A stretch of 64,000 nucleotides of DNA from Solobacterium moorei (GTDB lineage Bacteria > Bacillota_I > Bacilli_A > Erysipelotrichales > Erysipelotrichaceae): the NCBI RefSeq assembly GCF_036323475.1, contig NZ_AP028934.1:372001-436000 (forward strand), read 5' to 3'. Positions 9,045-17,692 of the stretch are shown piece by piece. The position numbers and the translations under genes were made by a program. Within the stretch, counting starts at the first letter, position 1, and each line of letters opens with the position of its first letter. Under the pieces are notes generated by a model. It was not told the origin of the DNA and ran no database searches. It saw only the letters and a list, made by a program, of their open reading frames with translations.

Positions 9045-10586
9045 ATGGCAGATAAAATTATCGTCTTAGATTTTGGAAGTCAATACAACCAGTTAATCGC
9101 ACGACGTATTCGTGAATTTGGAGTTTATAGTGAACTTCATCCAGGAGATATGACACTTGCGGAAATCGTCGCAATGCAAGATGTTAAGGGAATTATTTTC
9201 TCTGGTGGCCCAAACAGCGTATATGAAAAGGATGCACCTAAGTGTGATCCAGCCATCTTCACATCAGGCTTACCTATTTTAGGTATCTGTTATGGTATGC
9301 AGATGACACACTTCATGAATGGTGGAAATGTTACACCATCCGATAAGAAGGAATATGGTCGTACAGAAATCACAGTAGATACATCATCCCCATTATTTGC
9401 TGGTTTACCAGAAAAGCAGATTGTTTGGATGAGCCATGGTGACCAAGTATCTACACTAGCAGAAGGATTCCATTCGATTGCAAGTAGTGATACATGCCCA
9501 TTTGCCGCAAGCGCAAACGATGAAAAGAAGATCTACACATTACAGTTCCACCCAGAAGTACGTAACTCTGAGTATGGACTGGATATGTTAAGAAACTTTG
9601 TATTCAATATTGCTAAGGCTGAAAACAACTGGACAATGAAGGATTTCGTAAACCAACAGGTAGAAGAAATTAGAGCACAAGTCGGTGATGATAAGGTATT
9701 ACTAGCACTATCAGGTGGGGTAGACTCATCGGTTGTAGCTGCTTTATTAGATAAGGCAATTGGTAAGAATCTATACTGCATGTTCATCGATCATGGTCTT
9801 TTACGTAAGGGTGAAGCAGAAGGTGTTATGGAAACATTCACACGTAATATGTCACTCAACCTCATTAAGATTGATGCAAGAGAACGTTTCTTGAATAAGC
9901 TTGCTGGTGTATCAGACCCTGAGCAAAAGCGTAAGATTATTGGTAGTGAATTTATCTACACATTCCGTGATGAAGTAGCCAAACTCTTACAAGGAACAGA
10001 TATTAAGTGGTTAGCACAAGGAACACTTTATACAGACATTATTGAATCAGGAACAAAGACAGCACAGACAATTAAGTCGCATCATAACGTAGGTGGCTTG
10101 CCTGAAGATATGAACTTCAAGCTCATTGAACCATTAAACAAGTTGTTCAAAGATGAAGTACGCGCGTTAGGTACAGAGTTAGGATTACCAGAAGAAATGG
10201 TATGGCGTCAGCCATTCCCAGGCCCAGGACTTGGTATCCGTGTACTTGGGGAAATCACAGAAGAGAAGCTAGAAATCGTTCGTGATTCAGACTTAATCCT
10301 ACGTGAAGAAATCCGTAATGCAGGACTTGAAAGAGATATCTGGCAGTGCTTTACATGCTTACCAAATATCCGCTCTGTAGGTGTTATGGGAGACCAACGT
10401 ACATACGACTACACAGTCATTATCCGTGCAGTTACATCTATCGATGGTATGACAGCAGACTGGGCAAGAATCCCATACGACGTACTCGATAAGATCTCCA
10501 CACGTATTGTAAACGAAGTAAAACATGTAAACCGTGTAGCCATGGATATCACATCCAAGCCACCGGGAACAATTGAATGGGAATAG
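9045..10586 (+). CDS. guaA: GMP synthase (glutamine-hydrolysing)
   Basis: This 513-residue enzyme makes GMP from XMP, ATP and glutamine in the cytoplasm. The N-terminal glutamine amidotransferase domain has the nucleophile Cys in GICYGMQ (about residue 86) and the FHPE triad segment near 170. The ATP pyrophosphatase domain has the P-loop ALSGGVDSS near 222, and the C-terminal dimerisation domain ends in the canonical TIEWE. Length is normal and the gene is complete. TAGGAGATTAGA precedes the start. Its last codons are a well-known integration site for genomic islands, and the following 12 kb look like one. Confidence 0.97.
   Translation: MADKIIVLDFGSQYNQLIARRIREFGVYSELHPGDMTLAEIVAMQDVKGIIFSGGPNSVYEKDAPKCDPAIFTSGLPILGICYGMQMTHFMNGGNVTPSDKKEYGRTEITVDTSSPLFAGLPEKQIVWMSHGDQVSTLAEGFHSIASSDTCPFAASANDEKKIYTLQFHPEVRNSEYGLDMLRNFVFNIAKAENNWTMKDFVNQQVEEIRAQVGDDKVLLALSGGVDSSVVAALLDKAIGKNLYCMFIDHGLLRKGEAEGVMETFTRNMSLNLIKIDARERFLNKLAGVSDPEQKRKIIGSEFIYTFRDEVAKLLQGTDIKWLAQGTLYTDIIESGTKTAQTIKSHHNVGGLPEDMNFKLIEPLNKLFKDEVRALGTELGLPEEMVWRQPFPGPGLGIRVLGEITEEKLEIVRDSDLILREEIRNAGLERDIWQCFTCLPNIRSVGVMGDQRTYDYTVIIRAVTSIDGMTADWARIPYDVLDKISTRIVNEVKHVNRVAMDITSKPPGTIEWE
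10572..10585. repeat. Left attachment-site copy at the guaA 3' end
   Basis: The 14 bases ATTGAATGGGAATA cover the last guaA codons and are repeated exactly at 22423-22436. This is the expected signature of an island integrated at guaA. Confidence 0.75.
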
Positions 10587-10607
10587 TAGCAAAAAAACAA
10601 AAAACCT

Positions 10608-10733
10608 TGTAAAATCAATGGTTACAGAAGATTAAAAACTTTAACTGGGATTAAAATGGGAACATTTGTTAAAAAGAATAAACTTAATAATAGTTCCAAG
10701 TGGTTTACATTTGGACAAAAAATTAGACCGTAG
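10608..10733 (+). pseudogene. Unidentified C-terminal gene fragment
   Basis: An open stretch of about 41 codons ends at a TAG just inside a terminator hairpin. It contains an internal ATG (10656) for 25 residues but no good ribosome binding site. The basic, Lys-rich text ending in FTFGQKIRP could be the tail of a lost island gene. I do not recognise the family. Confidence 0.25.
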
Positions 10734-10753
10734 TTTCAAACTGCGGTCTTTTT
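10725..10753 (+). terminator. Terminator inside the left end of the island
   Basis: An 11-bp stem GACCGTAGTTT / AAACTGCGGTC with a one-base apex and a T run. It may now also end guaA transcripts. Confidence 0.85.
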
Positions 10754-10839
10754 GCATGTATATATTTTACATTATCTAGCAAATAAATAATGCGACAATA
10801 AAATGTCGGTTTGAATAAGACTGAAAAGAAATGAAATAG

Positions 10840-10962
10840 CATTTATTAAAAGACCTTACAGATGAGCAGTTATCTTTTAAATATGCAAGTAAAGCAGATA
10901 TGCTGAATGTTGCACTGTTTAATAAAAGAGCAAAACGGTGGCGTGAAGAAAATCTGACTTAA
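10840..10962 (+). pseudogene. KilA-N-domain protein, C-terminal remnant
   Basis: Forty codons with no start codon read as a segment resembling the end of the bacterial KilA-N domain family: YASKADMLNVALF followed by KRAKRWREEN is close to the YA-EAD-LN-ALFG-TAK-WR-NP text I recall for that family. A stop codon lies directly before it and the rest of the gene is gone. The match is from memory. Confidence 0.5.
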
Positions 10963-11054
10963 AAGGAAATATAAGAGTAAAAATACATATAAAGGGTAAG
11001 CTTTGGTTTCTTACCATAGGTGTTGCATTTGATTTGGCAATTCGTCAATAAAAA

Positions 11055-11104
11055 AACTGACCCTAGTAGTTAGTTTTATTGCTAACTTTTGGAGTCAGTT
11101 TCTA
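11055..11104 (-). terminator. Terminator of the YeiH-type exporter gene
   Basis: On the minus strand AAACTGAC...GTTAGC pairs with GCTAAC/GTTAG and GTCAGTTT, ending in a T run. The outer arms (AAACTGAC / GTCAGTTT) are perfect. Confidence 0.75.
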
Positions 11105-11109
11105 AAAAA

Positions 11110-12144
11110 TTATAAGATACCTAGTACTTTTTGTAGTATTAGGGTTATTGAGGTTATTGCTATAAAACACACGGCACCTAGGGCAAGGGGTCTTGCTTCT
11201 GATTTTAATAGTTTTACTATATCACTATTAAAACCAATAGCTGACATTGCCATTACAATAAAAAATTTGGACAAGTCCTTAAAGGGTTTGAAAAATTCAA
11301 TATTTATTCCCTTGGCTAGGGCTATGGTTGTAATCAAACTTGCAATGATGAAGTAGATTATAAAGAATGGGAAAATTTGTATTATAGATATTTTCTTATT
11401 ATCTTCTTGCTCAGCGCTTCTCATCCTAATGAAGGCTAGTCCTAAGCATATTGGAATTATTGCTAGGGTTCTAGTCAATTTTACTGTTACAGCATTGTCA
11501 AGTGTCTGGCTACCTAGATTAAATAATGTATCCCATGTTGATGCGCATGCTGTAACTGATGATGTATCATTAACAGCAGATCCTGCAAATATACCAAAGG
11601 CATGACCATCGGTAGTAGAAAATCCAATCATACGACCTAGGCTTGGAAATAGAATGGCAGCTAAGATATTAAAAAAGAATATAACAGATATGGCTTGGGC
11701 TATTTCATCTTCATCTGCATCTATAACTGGAGCGGCAGCTGCAATTGCAGAGCCTCCACAAATTGATGAGCCAACGCCAACAAGTGTTGCGATCTTTCCT
11801 TTTATGAGCCCGGTCTTTGCGGCTATAATTGCGATTATCAGTGATGTAGATATGGTGGATAGGATGATGGGTAGGGACTCTCTGCCAGTTTTCAAAACTA
11901 TGCCAAGATCAAGTCCGAATCCAAGGAGGATTACAGCATATTGAAGGATTTTCTTTGATGTAAACCTCACACCTCCAATATAAGGTTTTTTGTCTTTTAT
12001 AATTTGACCTAGGGCCATTCCAATTAGAATACCAAAGACCGCTGGGCCTACTAGTGGGATTTTTTTGCCGATTATCTGGGATATTATTGCAATTATAAGG
12101 CAGAGAATAATCCCTTTTATATTTTTTTCTATAGATTTTATCAT
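11110..12144 (-). CDS. YeiH-family (UPF0324) putative sulfate exporter
   Basis: This 344-residue membrane protein has about ten hydrophobic segments. It shows family text such as LVGPAVFGILIGMALG, GVGSSICGGSAIAAAAPVI near residue 125 and FGIFAGSAVNDTSSVTA near 185. The family is annotated as putative sulfate or organosulfonate exporters, but the substrate is not proven. It is divergent from a LysR regulator, the same arrangement as yeiH/yeiE in enterobacteria, which suggests regulated export of a sulfur compound (inference). A TTTCGTTTTTT-rich leader and a GGAGA site precede the start. The AT-rich codon use is unlike guaA and supports acquisition by transfer. Confidence 0.85.
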   Translation of the reverse strand: MIKSIEKNIKGIILCLIIAIISQIIGKKIPLVGPAVFGILIGMALGQIIKDKKPYIGGVRFTSKKILQYAVILLGFGLDLGIVLKTGRESLPIILSTISTSLIIAIIAAKTGLIKGKIATLVGVGSSICGGSAIAAAAPVIDADEDEIAQAISVIFFFNILAAILFPSLGRMIGFSTTDGHAFGIFAGSAVNDTSSVTACASTWDTLFNLGSQTLDNAVTVKLTRTLAIIPICLGLAFIRMRSAEQEDNKKISIIQIFPFFIIYFIIASLITTIALAKGINIEFFKPFKDLSKFFIVMAMSAIGFNSDIVKLLKSEARPLALGAVCFIAITSITLILQKVLGIL

Positions 12145-12160
12145 ATATTCTCCTTTCGTT

Positions 12161-12221
12161 TTTTTATCATATAATAAATAAATATAATGTAAAATTATAA
12201 TTATTTACTATATGATAAAAA
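12161..12221. promoter_or_regulatory. Long inverted repeat between yeiH-type gene and lysR
   Basis: Two 21-base arms (12161-12181 and 12201-12221) match at 20 of 21 positions around a 19-base spacer. The repeat covers most of the 104-base divergent promoter region, so it is the likely binding site of the LysR-type regulator or a dyad formed by two promoters. Confidence 0.6.
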
Positions 12222-12248
12222 TTTATTATGATAAATATGGAGGATACT

Positions 12249-13124
12249 ATGTTAGATTTTAGGATAGAAAGTTTTTTGGAAGTATGTAAATATATGAATT
12301 TTACAAGGGCTGCTGAAAGCCTTAATATAACACAGCCAGCCATATCTACTCATATTAAATATCTAGAAACCTATTATAATTGTAAACTTTTTTATAGAAG
12401 TAAGAGGAATTTGTGTCTAACAGATGAAGGCAAGATTCTAAAATCTGCTTTGCTTTCTATGTCAAATGATCAAGATAAGTTGAAGGTTATATTAGCTGAG
12501 AAAAAAACTAAAAGTGAAAAAATTTCCTTGGGTTTTACTAGGTCGGTCGGAGAATATCTAATATTGGATAAGCTTATAGCCTTGATTAAAGAAAAAACTT
12601 CTTGTGATTTCCATATTTACTATGAAAATACGGACGAGATTTTAAGTGAAATTGATAGTGGGAGGATAGACTTTGCCATTATAGAGGGATTTATAAGATC
12701 TAGTGATTATTTTATTAAAAAATACAAAAGTGATAGGATTGTTTGCATCAGCCACAAGTACCACAAGTTTAAAAAACAAGTAAAAAAGTTAACAGACTTA
12801 TTAGATGAAAGAATTATTATTAGAGAAGACGGATCTGGTACCTTAGCTATATTAAAAAATTTTCTAATCATGGACAATATTGATACGAAAGATTTTGCAA
12901 ATATCATAGAAATAAATAATATGCGTTCCATAGTAGAAATGCTCAAGTCGGATTGTGGCATAAGTTTTATTTTTGAATCTTGTGTAAAAAAAGAACTAGA
13001 AGAAGGTGTTCTCATGGTTGTGGACCTAGAAGATTTCAATCTAGTTCATGATATATCCCTTGTTGCCAGAAAAAATTCAATATTTACTGATTTGTATTTG
13101 CAAATAGCTGAAGCTTTTTATTAG
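12249..13124 (+). CDS. LysR-family transcriptional regulator
   Basis: The 291-residue protein has an N-terminal winged helix-turn-helix (FLEVCKYMNFTRAAESLNITQPAISTHIKYLE, residues about 8-40, split here only for description) and a periplasmic-binding-like effector domain. It should sense a small ligand and control itself and the divergent YeiH-type exporter. I chose the ATG at 12249, which has GGAGG 6 bases before it; an in-frame ATG at 12228 lies upstream of that site. It belongs to the island cargo and shares the exporter's AT-rich codon bias. Confidence 0.88.
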   Translation: MLDFRIESFLEVCKYMNFTRAAESLNITQPAISTHIKYLETYYNCKLFYRSKRNLCLTDEGKILKSALLSMSNDQDKLKVILAEKKTKSEKISLGFTRSVGEYLILDKLIALIKEKTSCDFHIYYENTDEILSEIDSGRIDFAIIEGFIRSSDYFIKKYKSDRIVCISHKYHKFKKQVKKLTDLLDERIIIREDGSGTLAILKNFLIMDNIDTKDFANIIEINNMRSIVEMLKSDCGISFIFESCVKKELEEGVLMVVDLEDFNLVHDISLVARKNSIFTDLYLQIAEAFY

Positions 13125-13609
13125 AAAAAATTTCATAGTAATAGGTTAGGCTAAGATTGGTAAAGAAAAATATAGTTTTATAAAAGCAAAAAAACTGGCT
13201 AATTCCTAGTTATAAGGTGTTTTATATTAGGTGATTTTTTAGCAATATAATAAACTTAGATATAAGAACAAAGTCTGATTTTAAAATAGAAAAAATGTCA
13301 AAGATGTTTTGAAATTGGAAGCAACTATATTAGATGTACTATTTCTTTTGAACAGGAAGTAATTGACCAATTAGATATTAAAAACTTTCTAATTAAAATT
13401 ATTATAGAGTTATTGTCCGGTACTGGGACTGGTACGGGACTAAAAATTTGAAAACGTCCTATAATTAGATGAATTTAGTGATATTAGAAAAAATAAAGTC
13501 TAGTATTTTGAATGGTTTGGGATATATCGTACATTTGGAAAAGAAGAATGGGAGTAGAGCGAAAAATCATATAAATGGCTTTAAATAAGGCTTTTGAGCC
13601 TGTTATAAC
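13125..13609. other. Degraded DNA with a first paralogous island end
   Basis: No intact gene is seen. From 13422 to about 13560 the sequence aligns without gaps to 16964-17102, sharing ACTGGGACTGG at the start, TTTTGAATG 84 bases in and AAGAAGAATGGGARTA at the end. The shared text encodes a GTGTG-rich tail. GAATGGGAGTAG at 13546 also resembles the guaA attachment core. This is probably the end of an earlier island or the debris of a duplicated gene. Confidence 0.55.
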
Positions 13610-13658
13610 GTAAACGCTAAATAGGTAGTACCTGTATATTAATCATAAGTCATGTCAT

Positions 13659-13703
13659 AATCACCCTAGAACCCTTAAGAATCGTGAGGGTTTGGGGGTG
13701 ATT
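13659..13703 (+). promoter_or_regulatory. Hairpin covering the tnpA ribosome binding site
   Basis: AATCACCC...ACCCT pairs with AGGGT...GGGTGATT. The right arm contains the GGGGGTG that would serve tnpA. RNA entering from outside the element would fold and hide the site, a known way to keep transposase low. Confidence 0.65.
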
Positions 13704-13708
13704 ATTTT

Positions 13709-14062
13709 ATGATAATGACAGCGGCAGAGCTAAAGGCACAGCGATGGGTATCGATCATTATGGAATGTAAGACAAGTGGTCAATCTGTTCTACAGTGGTG
13801 TAACGAACATGGAATCAACGAAAAACAATATTGGTATTATCACCGAAAGTTGCGTAACCACTTGGCGCAAGAAGTCGGTAATCATATGGATATCTTTCCT
13901 GCAACTTTACCGCCATCATCAGATGTCACATTTCAAGAATTGAAGAAACCTATTCGACATGGTTCTGCACACATTCAATTGGGCAATCATCAGATAGAGA
14001 TCGGTGAAGATATTTCAGATGAGCTATTACTAAAGATCATTCGGGCGGTATCCCATGCTTAA
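13709..14062 (+). CDS. tnpA: IS66 accessory protein TnpA
   Basis: This 117-residue protein matches the IS66 Orf1 family: an N-terminal helix-turn-helix-like region with text such as SGQSVLQWCNEHGINEKQYWYYHRKLR (residues about 22-48). Its exact role in transposition is unclear, though it is needed in some IS66 elements. It overlaps tnpB by 8 bases, suggesting coupled translation. The start could also be the ATG two codons later. Confidence 0.85.
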   Translation: MIMTAAELKAQRWVSIIMECKTSGQSVLQWCNEHGINEKQYWYYHRKLRNHLAQEVGNHMDIFPATLPPSSDVTFQELKKPIRHGSAHIQLGNHQIEIGEDISDELLLKIIRAVSHA

Positions 14063-14414
14063 AGAGTATTGTGGTTTTAAGAAGATCTATATTGCATGTG
14101 GATATACAGATCTAAGAAATGGAATAGATGGGTTGGCTTCGATCATTCAGAACCATTTCTACCTAGATCCTTTTGATGAAGGAACGTTATTCTTGTTTTG
14201 TGGAAGAAAGACTAATCGTATGAAGGGACTGCTTTGGGAGGCAGATGGATTCCTATTATTGTATAAACGATTGGAGGAAGGAAGATTCCAATGGCCCAGA
14301 AAGACAGAAGACATAGAGAACATTAGTATCGAACAGTATCATTGGCTGTTTGAAGGCATGGCAATCATACAGAGGAAGACAATTCAGAAAGTAGAACGAA
14401 AGATGATACTGTAA
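14055..14414 (+). CDS. tnpB: IS66 accessory protein TnpB
   Basis: This 119-residue protein is the IS66 Orf2 homologue. It is recognised by YIACGYTDLRNGIDGLA near residue 11, LFLFCGRKTNRMKGLLWEADGFLLLYKRLEEGRFQWP around residues 50-85 and its normal length. It is required together with TnpA and TnpC for transposition in studied elements. It follows tnpA with an 8-base overlap and is separated from tnpC by 219 bases containing a large hairpin. Confidence 0.92.
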   Translation: MLKEYCGFKKIYIACGYTDLRNGIDGLASIIQNHFYLDPFDEGTLFLFCGRKTNRMKGLLWEADGFLLLYKRLEEGRFQWPRKTEDIENISIEQYHWLFEGMAIIQRKTIQKVERKMIL

Positions 14415-14455
14415 AAAAGTTATCCACAACTTTTATTAAGAAGATAGGCCTATAG

Positions 14456-14543
14456 ATGGCGTATAAGGCACATAAAAAGCAGTAGATGAATTTCTACACT
14501 CCAGCCCCCAAACTGCTTGATACGTGCCTTTTTATTACGCCAT
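14456..14543 (+). other. Large branched hairpin between tnpB and tnpC
   Basis: Three nested helices can form: ATGGCGTA with TACGCCAT, GGCAC with GTGCC, and AAGCAGT with ACTGCTT. A small GTAGA/TCTAC hairpin sits inside. Two smaller dyads flank it (AAGTTATCCACAACTT region at 14416 and TGTGGAAAA/TTTTCCACA at 14574-14597). It may lower tnpC expression or act as a structured RNA or DNA site. I know no described counterpart. Confidence 0.5.
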
Positions 14544-14633
14544 AGATATGCGCTGGTACCAGTAAAATATTTGTGTGGAAAATCAAAGTTTTCCACATTT
14601 GACGGCACCCTCATAATGGTTTATACATAAGCT

Positions 14634-16220
14634 ATGGAAATGAAAAAACTAAGTGAGGAAGAAGTAGAAAGCCTGCCAAAGGACATCATCATAAAGCTCT
14701 TTATGAGTATGCAAAGCAGTGTAGAAAGTCTAGAAGCTACTATCAAACTTCTTAGTGAACAGATCAAGATCATGAATCAAAGAAGCTTTGGCAGAAGTAC
14801 AGAGAAACAGAGTTCTGGAATCTTTGAACAGTTGGAACTCGGTTTTAATGAACCTGAAGTATTGTTTGATTTACTACAACCAGAGCCAACGTTAGAGGAA
14901 GCTGCACCAAGGAAGAAGGCAAAAGGAAAGCGGGCATCAGACATCCAGAAGATCACGAACCACCGTGAAGAATATATCGAACTATCCGAAGAAGAATTGA
15001 ATGAAAGATTTGGCAAGAGCGGATGGAAGAGACTGCCATATCAGATCATAACGAAACTGGAACATATACCAGCATCTTTCGAAGCGGTCACTTATAAAAT
15101 TGGTGTATATGCCGCAAAGGATAACCAGACAATCATACGAGCACAGAAGCCTGTAGAACTATGGCCAAACAGTATCGCTACCCCATCACTGGTGTCATCT
15201 ATCATATGGGGCAAATATGTCAATGCCGTACCGTTATATAGACAAGAAAAGACATACCAAGAAAACCAGATCAACATTTCACGATCCACCATGGCCAATT
15301 GGATGATCCAAGCATCCGACAACTATTTGATACATTTCTACGATAGGTTAAAAGAAGAAATGATCAAACAGGATATACTGCATGTGGATGAAACACCATT
15401 CGAGGTAAGCAAAGATGGCAGAAAAGCTGGCAGTAAGTCCTATATGTGGGTATATCGTACAGGGGCACATGAGGAAGAAAAGCGGATCGTCCTGTATGAT
15501 TATCGACGTACGAGGTCCCATGAACATCCGCAAAGATTCCTAGAGGGATTTAGAGGGACACTTGTATGTGATGGCTACAGTGCTTATCACCAGTTGGCCA
15601 AGGAAGATCCCGAAAGCTTTACCGTAGCTGGGTGCTGGACCCATCTCAAAAGAAAGTTCACGACGCTCATCAAAGCAGTGAAGACGAGTCAGACACTTGC
15701 CCAGGAAGCGGTAGATAGGATCAATAGAATCTATCACGAAGATAATCAATTGAAGGGATTGGGCGAACAAGAAAAGCTAAGACAGAGGAAAGAGAAAGTA
15801 GCACCCCTAGTGGATGAATTTTTCACATGGGTAAAAAGATATTGGGAGAATGTATCAAGAGAATCAGAAACAGGAAAAGGCTTTACCTATGCCCTGAATC
15901 AAGAATCCTATCTCAGAGAATTTCTAAAGGACGCAAGAATACCTCTAGATAACAATGCGGCAGAAAGAGCGATACGACCATTTACAGTAGGAAGAAAGAA
16001 CTGGATCATGATCGATACGATAAAAGGAGCACAGGCCAGTGCAGTACTCTATAGTATCGTAGAAACATGTAAAGCAAATGATATCAAGATATACGAATAT
16101 ATTCGCTATCTGTTAGAAGAACTTCCTAAAACGATACATGACCTAACGGTGGAGGTACCAGATAGATTACTACCTTGGTCAAAAGAACTACCAGATAACA
16201 TTTATAAAAATCGTACTTGA
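14634..16220 (+). CDS. tnpC: IS66 transposase TnpC
   Basis: This 528-residue DDE transposase has an N-terminal leucine-zipper-like segment (residues about 15-45), a helix-turn-helix region and a zinc-finger-like stretch. The catalytic core shows probable acidic residues in HVDETPFEV near 250, LVCDGYSAYH near 310 and NNAAERAIRPF near 442. The short C-terminal IS66 domain follows. The gene is complete. GGCACCCTC and the nearby dyads leave no strong ribosome binding site, so expression is probably low. Confidence 0.93.
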   Translation: MEMKKLSEEEVESLPKDIIIKLFMSMQSSVESLEATIKLLSEQIKIMNQRSFGRSTEKQSSGIFEQLELGFNEPEVLFDLLQPEPTLEEAAPRKKAKGKRASDIQKITNHREEYIELSEEELNERFGKSGWKRLPYQIITKLEHIPASFEAVTYKIGVYAAKDNQTIIRAQKPVELWPNSIATPSLVSSIIWGKYVNAVPLYRQEKTYQENQINISRSTMANWMIQASDNYLIHFYDRLKEEMIKQDILHVDETPFEVSKDGRKAGSKSYMWVYRTGAHEEEKRIVLYDYRRTRSHEHPQRFLEGFRGTLVCDGYSAYHQLAKEDPESFTVAGCWTHLKRKFTTLIKAVKTSQTLAQEAVDRINRIYHEDNQLKGLGEQEKLRQRKEKVAPLVDEFFTWVKRYWENVSRESETGKGFTYALNQESYLREFLKDARIPLDNNAAERAIRPFTVGRKNWIMIDTIKGAQASAVLYSIVETCKANDIKIYEYIRYLLEELPKTIHDLTVEVPDRLLPWSKELPDNIYKNRT

Positions 16221-16289
16221 GATACTTTACAACACTATCTCAAATACGATTTTATTTTATCTATATGGTACAACTGGTTTAGCGTTTAC

Positions 16290-16923
16290 AATTGGAATAA
16301 GACATGAAATCGAACATCAGAAAACGGATAGCATTGATGAATATATTGGAGCTAAACTACAAGCATGTGCATTAAATTATAATAGAGAGATAATCAAAAT
16401 GTTTGGGGATAAGCATAGCATAAAAGATAATTTGAGCTTAGCAATTCAATTTTCTCCAATATCACCCGAACAGGAACAGTTATTAAGAAAAGAATCAGTA
16501 AATGAAATACCGAGTAATGTAAAGAATTTTATTGCAACATTTGAATCCGAGTTGGATGATGAAGAATTAAAATCATTATACTATTCTTACAGGATTGTAT
16601 ACATTCCAATACAAGTAAATCGAGCCAATCAAGCAGATAGGGCAATAGAATTTATTTCTCCAGACAGTGACAAAGCAAAAGATGTAGAACGTGTGTTAGT
16701 TAAAGCTGTTGAAAAAGCGAAATTTTTGCCTAGTGATATCGTGAAAATGATGAACGAGGAAGGGTATTCTACATTTAGCATGCATTACCATACTCAATTA
16801 TGGAAGGCAAAAGATGCTAAAAATAAAAAATATAATTATGGAGTAAAAGTTTCTAAACAGTGGTATTGGTATGAAAATTGGATTGATGTAGTTAGAGATT
16901 ATTGCCAAAAGAATAATTTTTAG
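16290..16923 (+). pseudogene. DUF3644-like protein truncated by IS66
   Basis: The frame is open from the very edge of the IS66 element, reading GIRHEIEHQ, a segment typical of DUF3644 proteins, and continues for about 210 codons. The N-terminal part is missing. A start at 16399 would give 174 residues but has no clear ribosome binding site. DUF3644 proteins are uncharacterised and occur in mobile and defence regions. Assignment rests on a few remembered motifs. Confidence 0.5.
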
Positions 16924-16930
16924 CTTAACT

Positions 16931-17140
16931 ATGGATATATTCGAGGATATATCTGATGCTGGAACTGGGACTGGGATGGGTAAAATAATCCAAAAACAAG
17001 CTAAAATGGAACGAAATTCCCAATACTAAATAAACGAAAAGCCTTTGTTTTGAATGCTTTTAAATATAGTGAACAATATAAAAAGAAGAATGGGAATAAC
17101 AGAAGCAAATATGTTACTGTTATAAAATGCCTGAAAATAC
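16931..17140. other. Second paralogous island end
   Basis: A 32-codon open stretch (16931-17029) ends in a GTGTGMGKI-rich tail, followed by a decayed frame with KKNGNNRSKY. The 124 bases from 16964 align gap-free with those from 13422 and finish at GAATGGGAATA (17088-17098), an 11-base match to the guaA attachment core. It is either an internal attachment site or a gene duplicated with its flank. Confidence 0.5.
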
Positions 17141-17178
17141 GGGAATTGATCGATTTTGATGAAGTAAAATTATCTGAA

Positions 17179-17201
17179 TGATACTGTTTTGATACTAAAA
17201 A
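17179..17201. repeat. 23-bp direct repeat, copy 1
   Basis: Twenty-three bases beginning TGATACTGTTTTGATAC are identical to 22303-22325, 5124 bp away in the same orientation. Within the repeat GATACT occurs twice, 11 bases apart. The copies bracket the mobilisation remnants and the ABC transporter. Confidence 0.8.
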
Positions 17202-17355
17202 GCTGAAATAGCAGGTTCAAAAGGGAGTTGTTGAATTTAGGTAAATAGTTTAGAAAGCCTTCCATCATTTTGGTGACGGTTATTTTAATAGGAGAACGTA
17301 TATTGAATAAAATATAGTTTGAAAATGTGCGCTCATAGAGAGTGCAAAGCTCCCA

Positions 17356-17529
17356 ATGGTTAAAATTGACCGGGATTTATTTCTTAGGAAGGAACTACGT
17401 GATAGATATACCAAAGAGATTGTGGAGATAGCAATTCATTATAATCCTGCATATGCTGGAATATATGAGGAAACGAAAAATTTGCTTACCTTAAAGACTG
17501 AGAGAATTATCTTCTCTTGTCAGTTGTAA
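17356..17529 (+). pseudogene. EcsC-family protein fragment
   Basis: A 57-codon stretch reads MVKIDRDLFLRKELRDRY and PAYAGI, matching from memory the start of EcsC-family proteins (DRxxFLRKEL...AI...PAQAGI). The rest of the family's length, over 200 residues, is missing and the frame runs into a MobC fragment at a deletion joint. It is not expected to be functional. Confidence 0.5.
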
Positions 17530-17692
17530 CTCAGCAAACCTGAATCAAATTGCAAAGGTGGTAAACACTACAGGAGTTATTTACAAAGATGATATTGAAA
17601 GTATCAAGAAAGCCTTGCAGGGAGAACTACTTTTCTTATCAGAATTTAGAGAAAAGGTTTCCGACTATATTATCAATGAGGTTGTAGGATAA
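17528..17692 (+). pseudogene. MobC relaxosome protein, C-terminal fragment
   Basis: About 54 codons read NLNQIAKVVNTTGVIY and then a DDIESIKK helix, the typical C-terminus of plasmid/ICE MobC proteins that help the relaxase bind oriT. The N-terminal half is gone, replaced by the EcsC fragment. Its TAA overlaps the relaxase ATG (TAATG), which preserves the original mobC-mobA operon layout. Confidence 0.65.

Larger units (their letters stand above)
13610..16289 (+). mobile_element. IS66-family insertion sequence
   Basis: The 2680-bp element has the usual three genes (tnpA, tnpB, tnpC) and terminal inverted repeats of 23 bp with four mismatches (13610-13632 and 16267-16289, outer 12 bases GTAAACGCTAAA identical). 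IS66 elements normally make an 8-bp duplication, but the flanks here differ (GTTATAAC and AATTGGAA). That points to a deletion or recombination after insertion. The right end cuts directly into a DUF3644 gene fragment. Confidence 0.9.

Noticed and set aside
10656-10733. A 25-residue gene directly behind guaA
   Set aside because: It has an ATG but no ribosome binding site, and the frame is open further upstream, so it looks like the tail of a lost gene.
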